The position numbers were made by a program, and so were the translations under genes. Positions 8,081-17,662 of a stretch of DNA of 56,612 nucleotides are shown one piece after another. This DNA comes from Desulfovibrionaceae bacterium (GTDB taxonomy: Bacteria; Desulfobacterota; Desulfovibrionia; Desulfovibrionales; Desulfovibrionaceae), in contig JAFTDU010000022.1 in the NCBI GenBank assembly GCA_017454005.1, forward strand, positions 1 through 56,612. Direction: 5' to 3'. The notes below the pieces were generated by a model. It saw only the letters and a program-made list of their open reading frames with translations, did no database searches and had not been told where the DNA came from. Position 1 is the first letter of the stretch, and every line of letters starts with the position of its first letter.

Positions 8081-9397
8081 CTAACTTACAGCACTTAAGA
8101 GCCCGTTTAAGGTCTCTTCAAAAGTACTTTTTTCATCTTGCTTTTGTTTTAAAAAGGCATTGACCTTGGGGATATGGTCGAGGGCACTATCTGCTTCTGG
8201 ATCAGCACCCTTTTTATATTCGCCAATCTGCACGAGCAGTTCAATTTCGGCATATTTGGCTAAAATGGCCCGCAAGCGTTGGGCCGCTTTTTTGTGCTCT
8301 GGAGTCACAATGGCATTCATCACGCGGCTGACACTTGCTTGAATATCTATGGCTGGATAGTGGTTGGCTGCAGCTAATTTGCGGGAGAGGACAATATGCC
8401 CATCCAAAATGGAGCGCGTTTCATCGGCCACAGGTTCGGTCATATCATCGCCTTCCACTAAGACTGTGTAGAGGGCTGTGATGGAGCCTTTACTGGAATT
8501 GCCGGCACGCTCTAAGAGTTTGGGGAGTTCGGAAAAGACTGAGGGGGGAAAGCCGCGTCGAGTGGGAGGCTCACCTGCGGCAAGCCCAATTTCACGCTGG
8601 GCACGGGCAAATCTTGTGACCGAATCCATCATTAATAAAACGCTTTTGCCCTGATCACGGAAATATTCTGAAATGGCTGTGGCTGTATAGGCAGCCTTCA
8701 AGCGTTCCATACTAGAGCGATCTGAGGTTGACACAACTAAGACTGCTTTTTTGAGTCCATCTGGACCAATATCGTGTTCAATAAATTCACGGACCTCACG
8801 ACCGCGTTCACCGATCAAGGCTAACACACATACTTCAGCTGAACAGCCTTTGAGAATACTTGAGAGGAGCGTACTTTTGCCCCCACCTGCAGCTGCAAAG
8901 ACACCTAGGCGTTGGCCCTCGCCACAGGTTAAGATGCCATCAATAGCCCGCAAGCCCATGGTAATGGGGTGATCAATGATTCTTCTTGTCATGGGATTTG
9001 GGGCTTCATTAAAAATAGGGTAATGGGTACGCGTCTTTAATTCTGGCCCCCCATCAATGGGGGAGCCTAAGCCATCCACAACGCGGCCTAAGAGTTCATC
9101 CCCCACAGGTACCGACAAGATCTCCCCTGTGGGAATAACTTCTGTGGCTGGCGAGATGCCCTGCATGCTACCTAGAGGCGAGAGCAGGGCAATATTTTTC
9201 ACGAATCCCACAACTTCAGCTTTGAGCTGCCAGTGTTGCCAAGGATTGCGTAAAATACATAGTTCCCCCATGCAGACTCCAGGCACAACCGCACGAATGA
9301 TTGTGCCAACAACCTGCTCAACCCTACCCCGCATCTCCACACTATTGACATTGCGGATGGTTTCTTCCAAGAGGTTGCCAATGTACTCAAATGCCAT
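8081..9397 (-). CDS. sctN: T3SS ATPase SctN
   Basis: 438 residues, the normal size for SctN/FliI ATPases. The P-loop is [13 protein letters not shown] (about residues 165-178), Walker B is [12 protein letters not shown], and [13 protein letters not shown] and [25 protein letters not shown] are strongly conserved. The N-terminal barrel and C-terminal chaperone-binding helices are present. It hydrolyses ATP at the cytoplasmic face to strip chaperones and unfold substrates. AAGGAT precedes the ATG. It follows sctL by 29 bp. Confidence 0.97.
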   Translation of the reverse strand: MAFEYIGNLLEETIRNVNSVEMRGRVEQVVGTIIRAVVPGVCMGELCILRNPWQHWQLKAEVVGFVKNIALLSPLGSMQGISPATEVIPTGEILSVPVGDELLGRVVDGLGSPIDGGPELKTRTHYPIFNEAPNPMTRRIIDHPITMGLRAIDGILTCGEGQRLGVFAAAGGGKSTLLSSILKGCSAEVCVLALIGERGREVREFIEHDIGPDGLKKAVLVVSTSDRSSMERLKAAYTATAISEYFRDQGKSVLLMMDSVTRFARAQREIGLAAGEPPTRRGFPPSVFSELPKLLERAGNSSKGSITALYTVLVEGDDMTEPVADETRSILDGHIVLSRKLAAANHYPAIDIQASVSRVMNAIVTPEHKKAAQRLRAILAKYAEIELLVQIGEYKKGADPEADSALDHIPKVNAFLKQKQDEKSTFEETLNGLLSAVS

Positions 9398-9426
9398 GCC
9401 GAATCCTTAAAAAAAAGCGCCTTGAG

Positions 9427-10023
9427 TTAGGCGCTTCCAATCTTACTTGTTAAGGCATGTTCAATGGCTTTGAGCTGCACCTCAAGGCTCGCATCCACCA
9501 CGCCCATTTCGCTTTCTAAAATACAGGAACCTGGCTCCAGACGTTGATCGGCCACTAACTCTAAGCCGGCTATGGTAGAGCCCCTGGCCAGCATTGGTTT
9601 AATGGCCTCACGCACATAATCTTCTTCGGCTGGGGCCACACGGATGATGACATTTTGTCTGGCTCGCACTTGATCTAAGGCCGTACGCACAATGCGCACA
9701 ATGCGCTCTTTATCATCGAGCTCGCCAATGACCTTACGTACAGCTTGGGTGACGACAGCGACGATCTGTTGTTCTAGACCTTGCAGATATTCTACAGCCT
9801 GCATGCCGGTTTCAAGCATTTTTTCGGCTTGCTCCATGCGGCCTTCCATCATGCCATCTTCATAGCCTTGTTGATGCCGCTCGGTATATACAGCTTCAGC
9901 CTGTTGTTTAATTGCTTCGGCCTGTGCTTGGGCTGTATCTAAGAGGTCTTGGGCTTTGACAAGTGTTGCATAATCTTCGACTTTTAAGATGCGCGTACCT
10001 GGAGCTGGCGTGATGTGGCTCAT
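9427..10023 (-). CDS. sctL: T3SS ATPase regulator SctL (YscL/FliH family)
   Basis: 198 residues from the ATG at 10023, which overlaps the sctK stop as TAATG. A longer form from 10074 lacks a ribosome-binding site and would lie inside sctK, so the short form is preferred. The N-terminal half is a long helix rich in Ala, Gln and Glu (AQAQAEAIKQQAEAVYTERH), the FliH-like stalk. The C-terminal half has the ARQNVIIRVAPAEEDYV strand typical of YscL. SctL forms spokes joining SctN to SctQ and restrains the ATPase. Confidence 0.88.
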   Translation of the reverse strand: MSHITPAPGTRILKVEDYATLVKAQDLLDTAQAQAEAIKQQAEAVYTERHQQGYEDGMMEGRMEQAEKMLETGMQAVEYLQGLEQQIVAVVTQAVRKVIGELDDKERIVRIVRTALDQVRARQNVIIRVAPAEEDYVREAIKPMLARGSTIAGLELVADQRLEPGSCILESEMGVVDASLEVQLKAIEHALTSKIGSA

Positions 10024-10688
10024 TAGAATGTGAAATAAGGTGTCCACGTAGGAGCTACCTCCCGCAAGAGACATTTTTTAACAAGACGCCAGAGGGTTGT
10101 GCTCTCATCCTGACTTAAAGGCTTGGGCTCTCCATTACTTGACGCAAGGCGCTTTTTAAAGGGCTGTGCCAAGTCATCTGGCCAAAAGTTTGCAAGTAAA
10201 AGGAGTGCATCAAGGCCATGGATTTGCACGCGTTCAACCAAAGTTAAGTCAAGATTTCTTTTAGCAAAGATTTCGGCAGCGCCCCCTACAACATACTGCC
10301 CGCGTACCAAGGCATAATTAAAGAGCTCTATCCCCAGAGCCTCTTGACAAGCCTGCCTGTCATTGCGCGTTACAAGTTGGGCCAGGCTTTTGGCATGCAA
10401 GGTCACGCCAACGATTTTCGCTAATTGTGCTAAAAGATTATCCGGTAAGAGGGCGAGTCGGCGCGTTTCTTCTTGAAAATCCCAAAAAAAATTCCGCTTG
10501 GGCAGATCTTTATCTGCGATAAATCTGGCACTTGCAGGAAGTGCTTGCAACCAGGAACGCAAGGCACGCATATCATCTTTGGGTGGCTCTTTTGGGGTAG
10601 CATTATAGAGCAAAATTAAGGGCCAGAGGGTTTTGTTGTGTTCTAAAATGTCGGCAAAAAAAGCCTTATTATAGGTTGGTTGGCGCAT
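10023..10688 (-). CDS. sctK: T3SS sorting platform adaptor SctK (YscK-like)
   Basis: 221 residues with no membrane segment. Assignment rests on position (sctJ-sctK-sctL order) and on a fair match to the YscK family, including the WLQALPASARFIADKDLP region and a C-terminal half with Leu-rich helices. SctK links the SctQ pods to the SctD cytoplasmic domain. Its stop codon is fused to the sctL start. Confidence 0.72.
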   Translation of the reverse strand: MRQPTYNKAFFADILEHNKTLWPLILLYNATPKEPPKDDMRALRSWLQALPASARFIADKDLPKRNFFWDFQEETRRLALLPDNLLAQLAKIVGVTLHAKSLAQLVTRNDRQACQEALGIELFNYALVRGQYVVGGAAEIFAKRNLDLTLVERVQIHGLDALLLLANFWPDDLAQPFKKRLASSNGEPKPLSQDESTTLWRLVKKCLLREVAPTWTPYFTF

Positions 10689-10705
10689 GCGTGCCTCATC
10701 TTAAC

Positions 10706-11479
10706 TCATGCCTTCTGGGCTGTTTGCTCAGGAGGTGTTTCTGCTTGTGCCTTTTTGTATTTGCGGCGCTGCCATAGATACCCGAGTCCCAAGCCCAACG
10801 CGGCAAAACCTAAGGCTAAACCTGAGGTTTGCAAGATCAAGGGTAGCGACACATTGACACCTAAGAGAGATGCTGGTGGCTTTGGCGCCATGGGGATGGT
10901 GACACTTTCTCTTACCGGCACCAACATCACTGTTACATTGTCAAAATTTAAACCTGCCACTGCACTTGCCGTAGCCTTGCGGATATCTGTGACAAGGGTT
11001 GTCACAATAGATTCAGGCATATGTCGCAAAAACACAGTGGCTGAAGGAGGAATTTTGACATTATTGACAGCATCATTGATGCCCAAAACCACATGGACAC
11101 GGGCTGTGAGTACACCATCAATGCGGGAAAAGGTATTGGCAAGTTCTTGGGACAGGGCCCAAGTCATGCGAGCCTGCTCTTCTTGGGCTGAGGCAATCAT
11201 GCCCCCGCCAGCAAAGACTGTGCCCAAGGTCGCAAAATTATCTCTAGGTAAACTGTAGTCAGCCAAAACTTGTAAGGCAAAAACCACTTGCGCTTCGTCC
11301 ACAGCAATGGCGTAGCCGGTCTTCCCTTGGTTGATCTTTTCTACCTGCACACCCCTTTTGAGTAACAGGGCAAGCATGGCATTGGCCTGTTTTTCATCGA
11401 GTCCTGTGTAGATTTGCGTCTGACAGGCACAAAGTAACAGACAGAGCAGCAGCAATAGGGCACGCATGTACATAGGCAA
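10706..11479 (-). CDS. sctJ: T3SS inner-membrane ring lipoprotein SctJ
   Basis: 257 residues. The N-terminus is a lipoprotein signal (LLLLCLLLCAC, acylated Cys about residue 19). Two ring-building motifs follow: a first domain (residues 20-75) and a second with ARVHVVLGINDAV and PPSATVFLRHMPES. A C-terminal transmembrane segment lies at about 215-235 (LALGFAALGLGLGYLW) before a basic Lys/Arg tail. This is the YscJ/PrgK layout. It forms the inner ring with SctD. Confidence 0.95.
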   Translation of the reverse strand: MPMYMRALLLLLCLLLCACQTQIYTGLDEKQANAMLALLLKRGVQVEKINQGKTGYAIAVDEAQVVFALQVLADYSLPRDNFATLGTVFAGGGMIASAQEEQARMTWALSQELANTFSRIDGVLTARVHVVLGINDAVNNVKIPPSATVFLRHMPESIVTTLVTDIRKATASAVAGLNFDNVTVMLVPVRESVTIPMAPKPPASLLGVNVSLPLILQTSGLALGFAALGLGLGYLWQRRKYKKAQAETPPEQTAQKA

Positions 11480-11481
11480 GT

Positions 11482-11850
11482 TTAAAAGGCTTTGGCTAAT
11501 TCTTCGGCCAATTTGTGTTGGTGAGCGTCGGCTGGGATTTTGGCAAAGGCTTCCTTGCCTTCATTTGTACGTTGCGCCAAGAGGAAGGTTAAACCTTGCA
11601 TGAGTCTAGCATCATAATCTTCTTGATTTGCTGCTAAAATGGGATCTAAGATCTCAAGGGCCGTTGTAAAATCATCGACAATTAAATGACTATAGGCTTT
11701 GGTGATTAATGCAGGCACAAAATTGGGTTTCGCGCTTAACACACCATCAACAATGGTTCTGGCTTCTTGGGGGAAACCTTCGTGACAGGCCATATTGGCA
11801 ATATCTAAAAGTAAGGCGAGATCACTATCCTCTAAGAGTTGTGTGGCCAT
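11482..11850 (-). CDS. sctG: TPR protein, probable needle chaperone YscG/SctG
   Basis: 122 residues forming about three TPR-like helix pairs (NFVPALITKAYSHLIVDDFTTA, AALEILDPILA). The order yscD-yscE-yscG-yscJ matches Yersinia, where YscG and YscE together hold the needle subunit YscF before export. The start overlaps the stop of the small upstream gene (TAATG). The needle gene itself, normally between yscE and yscG, is absent here. An HrpB1-like TPR protein is a less likely alternative. Confidence 0.65.
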   Translation of the reverse strand: MATQLLEDSDLALLLDIANMACHEGFPQEARTIVDGVLSAKPNFVPALITKAYSHLIVDDFTTALEILDPILAANQEDYDARLMQGLTFLLAQRTNEGKEAFAKIPADAHQHKLAEELAKAF

Positions 11851-12077
11851 TAGCGTCCCCCTGCAAGTTTGTCATGTAATTGCACAATTGTTTCTGAACT
11901 TGTGTCAACAGCCTGTAACAAGTTTTTGGCTATGGCAAAGTCATCAGCATTTAACCCTGCATCCATGGTATGTTTGAGGTTATTCTTCATGGTCAAAAGC
12001 TGCTCTTGCATTTTTTTTAAGCCCTGGCCATTAAAATCATCTAATAAGAGATCAAAGGCAGATAGTTGTTCACTCAT
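11850..12077 (-). CDS. small helical T3SS protein, probable YscE-type needle co-chaperone
   Basis: 75 residues, all predicted helix, with a central break at DAGLNADDF. The helix-turn-helix shape, length and place between sctD and sctG fit YscE/PscE, the co-chaperone of the needle subunit. It lacks the Trp, Pro and Asn features of needle subunits, so SctF is the less likely reading, but a strongly divergent needle cannot be excluded. It overlaps sctD by 8 bp and sctG by 1 bp. Confidence 0.55.
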   Translation of the reverse strand: MSEQLSAFDLLLDDFNGQGLKKMQEQLLTMKNNLKHTMDAGLNADDFAIAKNLLQAVDTSSETIVQLHDKLAGGR

Positions 12078-13572
12078 TATTGCCTCGTAATTTATAGGTC
12101 AACACCTTATTGCCACGACGTAAGGTTAAGCCGTCGGTGGCAATATTTTCTATAACAAAACCACTGGGCAGGGTCGCACCTTTAAAAAGACAGCGACCAT
12201 CACTACTCACAATGAAATTTAAGGGCGTAGAATAGAGGGCTGTGATGGTGAGACCAGCCAAAGGATCAACATTTGAAGTCGTATCTTGGGCGTAATTGGA
12301 ATTTTCAGACGCGGTACTTGGCACAAGTGTCAAATGCTGACTTTTGACCTGGGCGGCTATAAGCGATGGTGAGGTAATTTTTCCCCCTGTAATTTCACTT
12401 TCGCCAAAAAGGGGCACACCAAAGTGGGCACTTAAGCCTGCTTGTAATCTTAGTAAAAAAACATGGCCTTCAGTGGTGATGGGGCCTGTTAAGGTAACCA
12501 TGCCTGGTAAATACACTGGCTTAATATCGCTAAAGCCTGCTTGGGCTAAAGTTTTGGTAATGGTTGGCGCCACATCCTCTTCATGGAGAATGTGCCACTT
12601 TTTTTGCGGGGGTGAGGGCACATCTGTTTCAAGACTATTCTTGGCATCAGCTTCCACTAGAGTATCACGCATAAAGGCCTTAATTTTAACATAGACCTCG
12701 TTATTAGTTCGCTCCATGCTAGCTAAAGGGGCAAAGCCTCTGATTCTTAGAGCATAGTTTACAGCCCTAAGCATATCTGCATCCACAAGCACTTCGAGAT
12801 AGACAGGAAAAGCTAAATTTTCGACTGCTTCACGTAAGCGATCTAAATCGGCCTCTTTGGGCACAGCGCCCTTAATTTCCACCCCTGGGAATTTTGAGGT
12901 AACAAGTAAACCAGATAACCCTGTGGTCTTAATCTGCTCTTCCACGAGACTTGGATAGTCTTGAATTTTAGGTGTCAGCGCAAAGGATAAGGCCCCAAGG
13001 AGAATGGCCAAAAAAAGCAAGGGTAGGGGACTTTTTAATCTTTGCCAGAGACTTTTGCGGGGTTTTTCTTCTGTTTTTGGGAGCTCTATGGGTTGGTTCG
13101 CATCTTTGGCTTCGTCATGATCTTGTTCTGTGACTTTTTCTGTCTCTTCTTCTTTTACTTCTTCAGAAGGTTTTTCTTCTGCAGCTTCTTCTGCATCTTC
13201 TTGGGTCTCTTTTATTGCTTCTTTAGCCTTTTCATTGGGACTTTGGGGCAGAATGGGGTCTTGGATGACCCCAGGTAAATTCCACACCACACAGGTTTGA
13301 TCTAGGTAGCAGGCCGTACTTTTAGGCAACTCAGTCTTTGCATTAAGCTTTTGCCCATCTAGAGTTATGACCCCGCCCACAGGTTCTATGGCGACAGAGA
13401 GAGATGAGTCTACCTGTTCAATATAGAGCTTGGCATGTTGGGGGCTCAAACCTTGGAGAATTAAGTCACAACTATCATCACTGCCAAGAAGCCAGGTGCC
13501 TAAAGGCAGTTCCAGCTTGGCGCCAAGGTGTACACCTGAAAAGATATGTAAAACCAGGGCTGCTTCAGTCAT
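12070..13572 (-). CDS. sctD: T3SS inner-membrane ring protein SctD
   Basis: 500 residues. An FHA-like cytoplasmic domain spans about residues 1-100 (GTWLLGSDDSCDLILQGLS, PQHAKLYIE). A very acidic linker of about 65 residues (mostly Glu, with Lys and Asp) follows. One transmembrane helix (PLPLLFLAILLGALSFAL, about 180-200) precedes periplasmic ring-building (BON-like) domains. The order matches YscD/PrgH. SctD forms the outer of the two inner-membrane rings and anchors SctK. The acidic linker is longer than I would expect. Confidence 0.88.
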   Translation of the reverse strand: MTEAALVLHIFSGVHLGAKLELPLGTWLLGSDDSCDLILQGLSPQHAKLYIEQVDSSLSVAIEPVGGVITLDGQKLNAKTELPKSTACYLDQTCVVWNLPGVIQDPILPQSPNEKAKEAIKETQEDAEEAAEEKPSEEVKEEETEKVTEQDHDEAKDANQPIELPKTEEKPRKSLWQRLKSPLPLLFLAILLGALSFALTPKIQDYPSLVEEQIKTTGLSGLLVTSKFPGVEIKGAVPKEADLDRLREAVENLAFPVYLEVLVDADMLRAVNYALRIRGFAPLASMERTNNEVYVKIKAFMRDTLVEADAKNSLETDVPSPPQKKWHILHEEDVAPTITKTLAQAGFSDIKPVYLPGMVTLTGPITTEGHVFLLRLQAGLSAHFGVPLFGESEITGGKITSPSLIAAQVKSQHLTLVPSTASENSNYAQDTTSNVDPLAGLTITALYSTPLNFIVSSDGRCLFKGATLPSGFVIENIATDGLTLRRGNKVLTYKLRGNNE

Positions 13573-13964
13573 AGAATTCTCGGCGGGGAAACCTTGAGGC
13601 TTGCTTGTGGGCGGAACCGCCTCTAACCTTCCTTAAATCTTGGTTAATTGTTGTTACGCATAAAGCCTGATGCATTGCTTTGAAAATATCTGTAAATTTA
13701 CTCTTACTATTTAAATATATCAGAGATGAAGCAGCATCACTTAAATTATGTCTAAATTTGATTCAAGTTAAATCTTCTAGTTGAAAATTGTCATGAGATT
13801 TCGAGACATAGCACATTCTTCTCTAAGATAAGCTTCTGGACAGATATTTTTAGGAAAAACACGACTTAAATCGCGTTTTATAGTCTTTGATACGATATGG
13901 TATCTTCTAGATAGCGTTTTTTTATCTTGTCTTTATACTTTCTCTTAATTAATTCTCGAAATAT
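13573..13964. other. AT-rich gap between sctC and sctD
   Basis: About 390 bp without a credible gene. Near 13604-13616 a short GGCGG/CCGCC inverted repeat lies just upstream of sctD on the minus strand. A promoter for the sctD-onward operon is likely here, but no clear boxes can be assigned. Confidence 0.4.
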
Positions 13965-15944
13965 TTAAGGCTTGGCTTTAGGCTTTGGAGCTACATTTTG
14001 TGCAGGCAACTGCTTAACGTCTGGCTTTACAGTTACATTTTGTACCGGCTTTAATTCGGTTTTGGGGATGCCTGGCTTGCCAATGGGGGTGGGATTTTGC
14101 ACATCGCCAAATCTAGGTGGCGTATCAGGCGCATAACTATAATCGAGACGCCGTCTGGTGCAGCCACCGATTGGTTGAGCTCTCGGCACGCGTTCTTCAT
14201 AGTTAGCTTGGGTTGCCGTGCGACTAAATCTTGGATCATCCACGCGTCTAGGAATTGGTGGCGCTTCGCGCATATCGACAATGCGGGGTGTAATCAAAAA
14301 TAAGCGCTCCATGCGCGTATGCTTATCATCAGAAGAACCAAAGAGACGTCCTAACAGGGGAATATTTTTTAACCCCGGCACACCTGATGTACCTTCCGAT
14401 TGGCGTTCATTATAGAGACCTGCAATTAATAAGCTTTGCCCTTCAGCCACAATGGCTTGGGTATTAATGACAGTTTGGCGCACAGGTTGCGGGGTGGTAT
14501 CATTCATTGTAAAGGTTGAAGAATCATCATTGGGAGTATCTTGCACTGTTACAATTAATTTAATGGCATCAGGTAAAACTGTTTTATCAGGCAAAACACG
14601 GCCAGGAATAATATGGGGAGTTACCTTAAGAATAGTTCCGGTATTGATTTTAAATAAATCTGTGGCTTGATAGCCTGAGACTCGTACATAGTAGGTACTG
14701 GTATTTTCAAGGGAGGCTTGCACATTATCAAGTGTTAAGACAGAGGGCTTACCCAACATGCGGGCTACACCATCACTTTCTAGAGCGCGAACTCGGCTTA
14801 AAAAGAAATCTGTACCCCGGGTGTAGAGGGTCGAAAAAGAGAGGCCTGAACTTGCTTCTGCGCCCATAGTTGGTAGGGAGCCAGCAGCCTGCGCCCCACC
14901 TTCTGTCCCACCAATGGTCCAGTGTTTACCAGCCCCAACACTTGCCTGAAAGTTTACACCAAGTTCGCGTTGAAAATTGCTATTAATATCAACTATTGCG
15001 GCATGAATCTCAACTAAACGTACCGGGCGATCCAAATCTTGGATCACACGGGCATAGTAATCCATGCGGTATTCGGCATCATTAACAATGATAGCATTGA
15101 CTCTTGGGTCGGCAATGATTTTGACAGGTTGGCTAGCTTTAGCTTCTCCGCTAGATCCGCCACCTGCACCACCAGCACCTCCTTGCGCACCCGGCTTTTC
15201 ACTGGCAAGCCCATGACCTAAGAGACCCTGTTGGGGGGAGGCTAGATGGGTCACTGTACTTTGCGCTTGGCCACCTGTTACCATGGCCTGTAAAATGGAG
15301 GCCACACCTGGCACAGTGATTACGGAATCAGAACTACTACTAATCTCTTTATCTTCAGCCCAGGCATGCTTTAAGGGAAAGACGCGCATGACAATGCGGT
15401 TAGCTTGGGCCTGTTCAAAGGAGAGCATTGCTTGACGCAGCTGGTCAATATAATAGCCAGGACCCTGCACAAAGAGAACCCTTTGCGCTTGCAAGAGTTT
15501 TACCGGCAATTGACTCGATAAAATCCCTGCGTCGCTAAACATTTTGAGCAGGGCTTTGGCACTTACAGTTGTGGGAGTCAAAAAAGCCTGCTGCGTTTCG
15601 GTTTGGGCATAAAAATGCAGGGTTTTTCCTTGGCGAAACCAGCGCACTTGATAGGCCGCCTCCATGCTCTGCAAAAAAGCATAAGGGTCGGTCTGCTCAA
15701 AAGTGCCATTTACTTCACCGGTTAAGGCCGGACTCACTAAGGCTTGATAACCTTGCACCCTGGCAAATTCTGCGAGAATGGCGCCCACCCGTTCATTTTG
15801 GGCGACATGGGTAAAGGGTACATTAAAGAGTCTTTGTGGCTTAGCAGAGGTGTTTGCAGGCCAACTTGCAAGTAAAAAGAGCACAAAGACAAGCTTTATA
15901 ATAAGCGTTAAACGCCGCATGAGCCATTGACCTCGTTTAAACAA
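13965..15944 (-). CDS. sctC: T3SS outer-membrane secretin SctC
   Basis: 659 residues with a signal peptide (hydrophobic residues about 12-30). N0 and N1/N3 ring domains follow, with a Gly/Ser-rich insertion (GGAGGAGGGSSGEAK) inside the N3 region. The secretin barrel includes VEIHAAIVDINSNFQRELGVNF and VAEGQSLLIAGLYNERQS, then GVPGLKNIPLLGRLF. It forms the outer-membrane ring that the needle crosses. A Pro-rich tail of about 90 residues with repeated QNV-KP units and Cys (GGCTRRR) extends beyond the barrel. In Yersinia yscC also neighbours yscD. Confidence 0.95.
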   Translation of the reverse strand: MFKRGQWLMRRLTLIIKLVFVLFLLASWPANTSAKPQRLFNVPFTHVAQNERVGAILAEFARVQGYQALVSPALTGEVNGTFEQTDPYAFLQSMEAAYQVRWFRQGKTLHFYAQTETQQAFLTPTTVSAKALLKMFSDAGILSSQLPVKLLQAQRVLFVQGPGYYIDQLRQAMLSFEQAQANRIVMRVFPLKHAWAEDKEISSSSDSVITVPGVASILQAMVTGGQAQSTVTHLASPQQGLLGHGLASEKPGAQGGAGGAGGGSSGEAKASQPVKIIADPRVNAIIVNDAEYRMDYYARVIQDLDRPVRLVEIHAAIVDINSNFQRELGVNFQASVGAGKHWTIGGTEGGAQAAGSLPTMGAEASSGLSFSTLYTRGTDFFLSRVRALESDGVARMLGKPSVLTLDNVQASLENTSTYYVRVSGYQATDLFKINTGTILKVTPHIIPGRVLPDKTVLPDAIKLIVTVQDTPNDDSSTFTMNDTTPQPVRQTVINTQAIVAEGQSLLIAGLYNERQSEGTSGVPGLKNIPLLGRLFGSSDDKHTRMERLFLITPRIVDMREAPPIPRRVDDPRFSRTATQANYEERVPRAQPIGGCTRRRLDYSYAPDTPPRFGDVQNPTPIGKPGIPKTELKPVQNVTVKPDVKQLPAQNVAPKPKAKP

Positions 15945-15965
15945 AAAGGCAGCTTTGAGTAAAAG

Positions 15966-16577
15966 CTAGTTTTTAATTTTTTTGCAGTCTTTGGAACAAG
16001 AATTGGCCGAACCGTCTAAGCCAGGATCACATTCTTCCTGAAATTCTGTATCGACCACACCATCACCACACCTAGTTACTGCATAATGCCCACATTGAAA
16101 ATATTTTTCTTGCTTTGGGTTTAACTTACCATCTTGTTCATATTCATTGAAAATAATTTCATATTTAATGGTAATGTTTTTATCACTACGTTGCTTGGGC
16201 GGGTTCAGAATTGTGTATTCATCTGATTCAAGGAGTTCAAGAGAATTATGATCCATCTCCCAGTGAGCTGCATCAAATTCTTTAGTTGGATGAAAATTGA
16301 TCGCTTGCCCTTTACCAGTATAATCTACATCTGAGTGGAACCAAAAATTGATATCTGAGATTTGAATTTTGGATTCCTTAGAATTAAAATTCAATGTAAA
16401 ATTGTGATCTAAGCCTAGACGGAGATTAGCTTTGGTTACGCCATCACAAGGGATTTTTTCAATAGATGTATTGTCTAAGTGTTTTTGCATGGGACGCTTA
16501 GACGCAGTCAGTGCATTTTGGGGCCAAGAGATGGCAAGAAGTAAGAGACAACTTAAAATAAAAAGAGATTTAGACAT
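15966..16577 (-). CDS. exported Cys-rich protein of unknown function inside the T3SS cluster
   Basis: 203 residues with a clear Sec signal peptide (residues 1-25, ending NALTAS). The body (about 40-165) is polar and Asn/Asp/Lys-rich and is not recognised. The last 40 residues contain CGDGVVDTEFQEECDPG and then CSKDC, the pattern of the DUF4215-type Cys-rich repeats seen in surface proteins of myxobacteria and eukaryotes. It stands between sctT and sctC in the same orientation, only 22 bp from sctC. A pilotin is a possibility from position, but no lipobox is seen. Confidence 0.7.
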   Translation of the reverse strand: MSKSLFILSCLLLLAISWPQNALTASKRPMQKHLDNTSIEKIPCDGVTKANLRLGLDHNFTLNFNSKESKIQISDINFWFHSDVDYTGKGQAINFHPTKEFDAAHWEMDHNSLELLESDEYTILNPPKQRSDKNITIKYEIIFNEYEQDGKLNPKQEKYFQCGHYAVTRCGDGVVDTEFQEECDPGLDGSANSCSKDCKKIKN

Positions 16578-16672
16578 AGATATCGTCCAACTATAGGCAT
16601 AAAATCAAAACAAAACTTATCAATTTTTATGTAGCGCTTTTGTTTATGTAATTAAATTTGTGCGACAATTTT

Positions 16673-17524
16673 TTAAGTATTTAAAATAAGATTGTGCAGC
16701 GGATTAATAAAAATATAAATAATTTGAAAAAGATGTTGAGCAAAGTGGAGCAATAAGGCTAAATACAACGTGAGTAAGACTGCAGCTAAGCCACTTTTTA
16801 TTGGCATGGCAAGCACATAAGCATTTAACTGGGGGGAGAAGCGGTTAATGAGCCCTAGGGAAATATCCACTAAGAGACAGGCTACAGTAATGGGGGCGGA
16901 TAATAGGATGGTGAAGGTCATAAGCCAGGCTACTTTGCTGGCAAAATAGAGGGGCAGGGCGTAGTTAGTTGGAAGTGGAAGCATTTGCGTCACAGGCCAC
17001 ACAAGATAACTTGCATAGATGACACCTAGAAATGTCAAAAAGGCTCCACTTTGGTAGAAGAGATAGACGATACATTCAAAGAGGAGCCCCCCCATGGGAC
17101 TAGCACTTTTACCTGTGAGAATTTCTGTGGATTCGGATTGGGCTGCACCACGTTGGTTGTCAATGTAGATGCCAGCATCTTGGATTGCCCAAAAAGGCAG
17201 CCCTGCAAGGAGACCTAAGCCTAAGCCTATGACTACTTCCTTAACAAATACGCACGCAAAATTGAGCCAGACCATGGGATCAATCTGCATACTTAAAATT
17301 AGGGCCGGGGTAAGCTCAGCAAAGACACAGGGATGCATGGGCAAATATAAGCCCAAAACCAACACAAACCAGATCTGCCCTTCGAGCACGCCTGTGCCAA
17401 GAAAAGGGGCCACAAGCGCTACGGCAAAGAGTCTTGGCATGCCCAAGAGAAAGGCCGATAAGTGGGGCAAGATGTCAAGATTTTGCAGAAATCCCTGTAG
17501 ATCCATAAGTGTTGTCTCGGCCAA
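16673..17524 (-). CDS. sctT: T3SS export apparatus protein SctT (YscT/FliR family)
   Basis: 283 residues with about six hydrophobic segments. Typical YscT features are GMPRLFAVALVAPFLG near the N-terminus, GLGLGLLAGLPFWAIQDAGIYIDNQRG in the middle and SAPITVACLLVDISLGLINR later. It forms the export gate with SctR and SctS in the inner membrane. It lies between sctS and the exported Cys-rich gene, 95 bp from the latter. Confidence 0.95.
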   Translation of the reverse strand: MAETTLMDLQGFLQNLDILPHLSAFLLGMPRLFAVALVAPFLGTGVLEGQIWFVLVLGLYLPMHPCVFAELTPALILSMQIDPMVWLNFACVFVKEVVIGLGLGLLAGLPFWAIQDAGIYIDNQRGAAQSESTEILTGKSASPMGGLLFECIVYLFYQSGAFLTFLGVIYASYLVWPVTQMLPLPTNYALPLYFASKVAWLMTFTILLSAPITVACLLVDISLGLINRFSPQLNAYVLAMPIKSGLAAVLLTLYLALLLHFAQHLFQIIYIFINPLHNLILNT

Positions 17525-17662
17525 AGAAGCTAGTGTCTCAATGCGTATGCTGCTAATAACAAGATTAGGAGCACTTTATCAAGTATGCGCAAAAAGACAA
17601 GAAAAATCTTCTTGGCTTCAGGTCTAATCTAAAATATCTTAAAATAAAAGTAGCAGAAAGTT

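Noticed and set aside
9427..10074. Longer sctL start at 10074
   Set aside because: No Shine-Dalgarno sequence and a 52-bp overlap with sctK; the ATG at 10023 forms TAATG with the sctK stop.
12344..12694. Long plus-strand frame opposite sctD
   Set aside because: Shadow of the sctD coding strand; no homology or ribosome-binding site.
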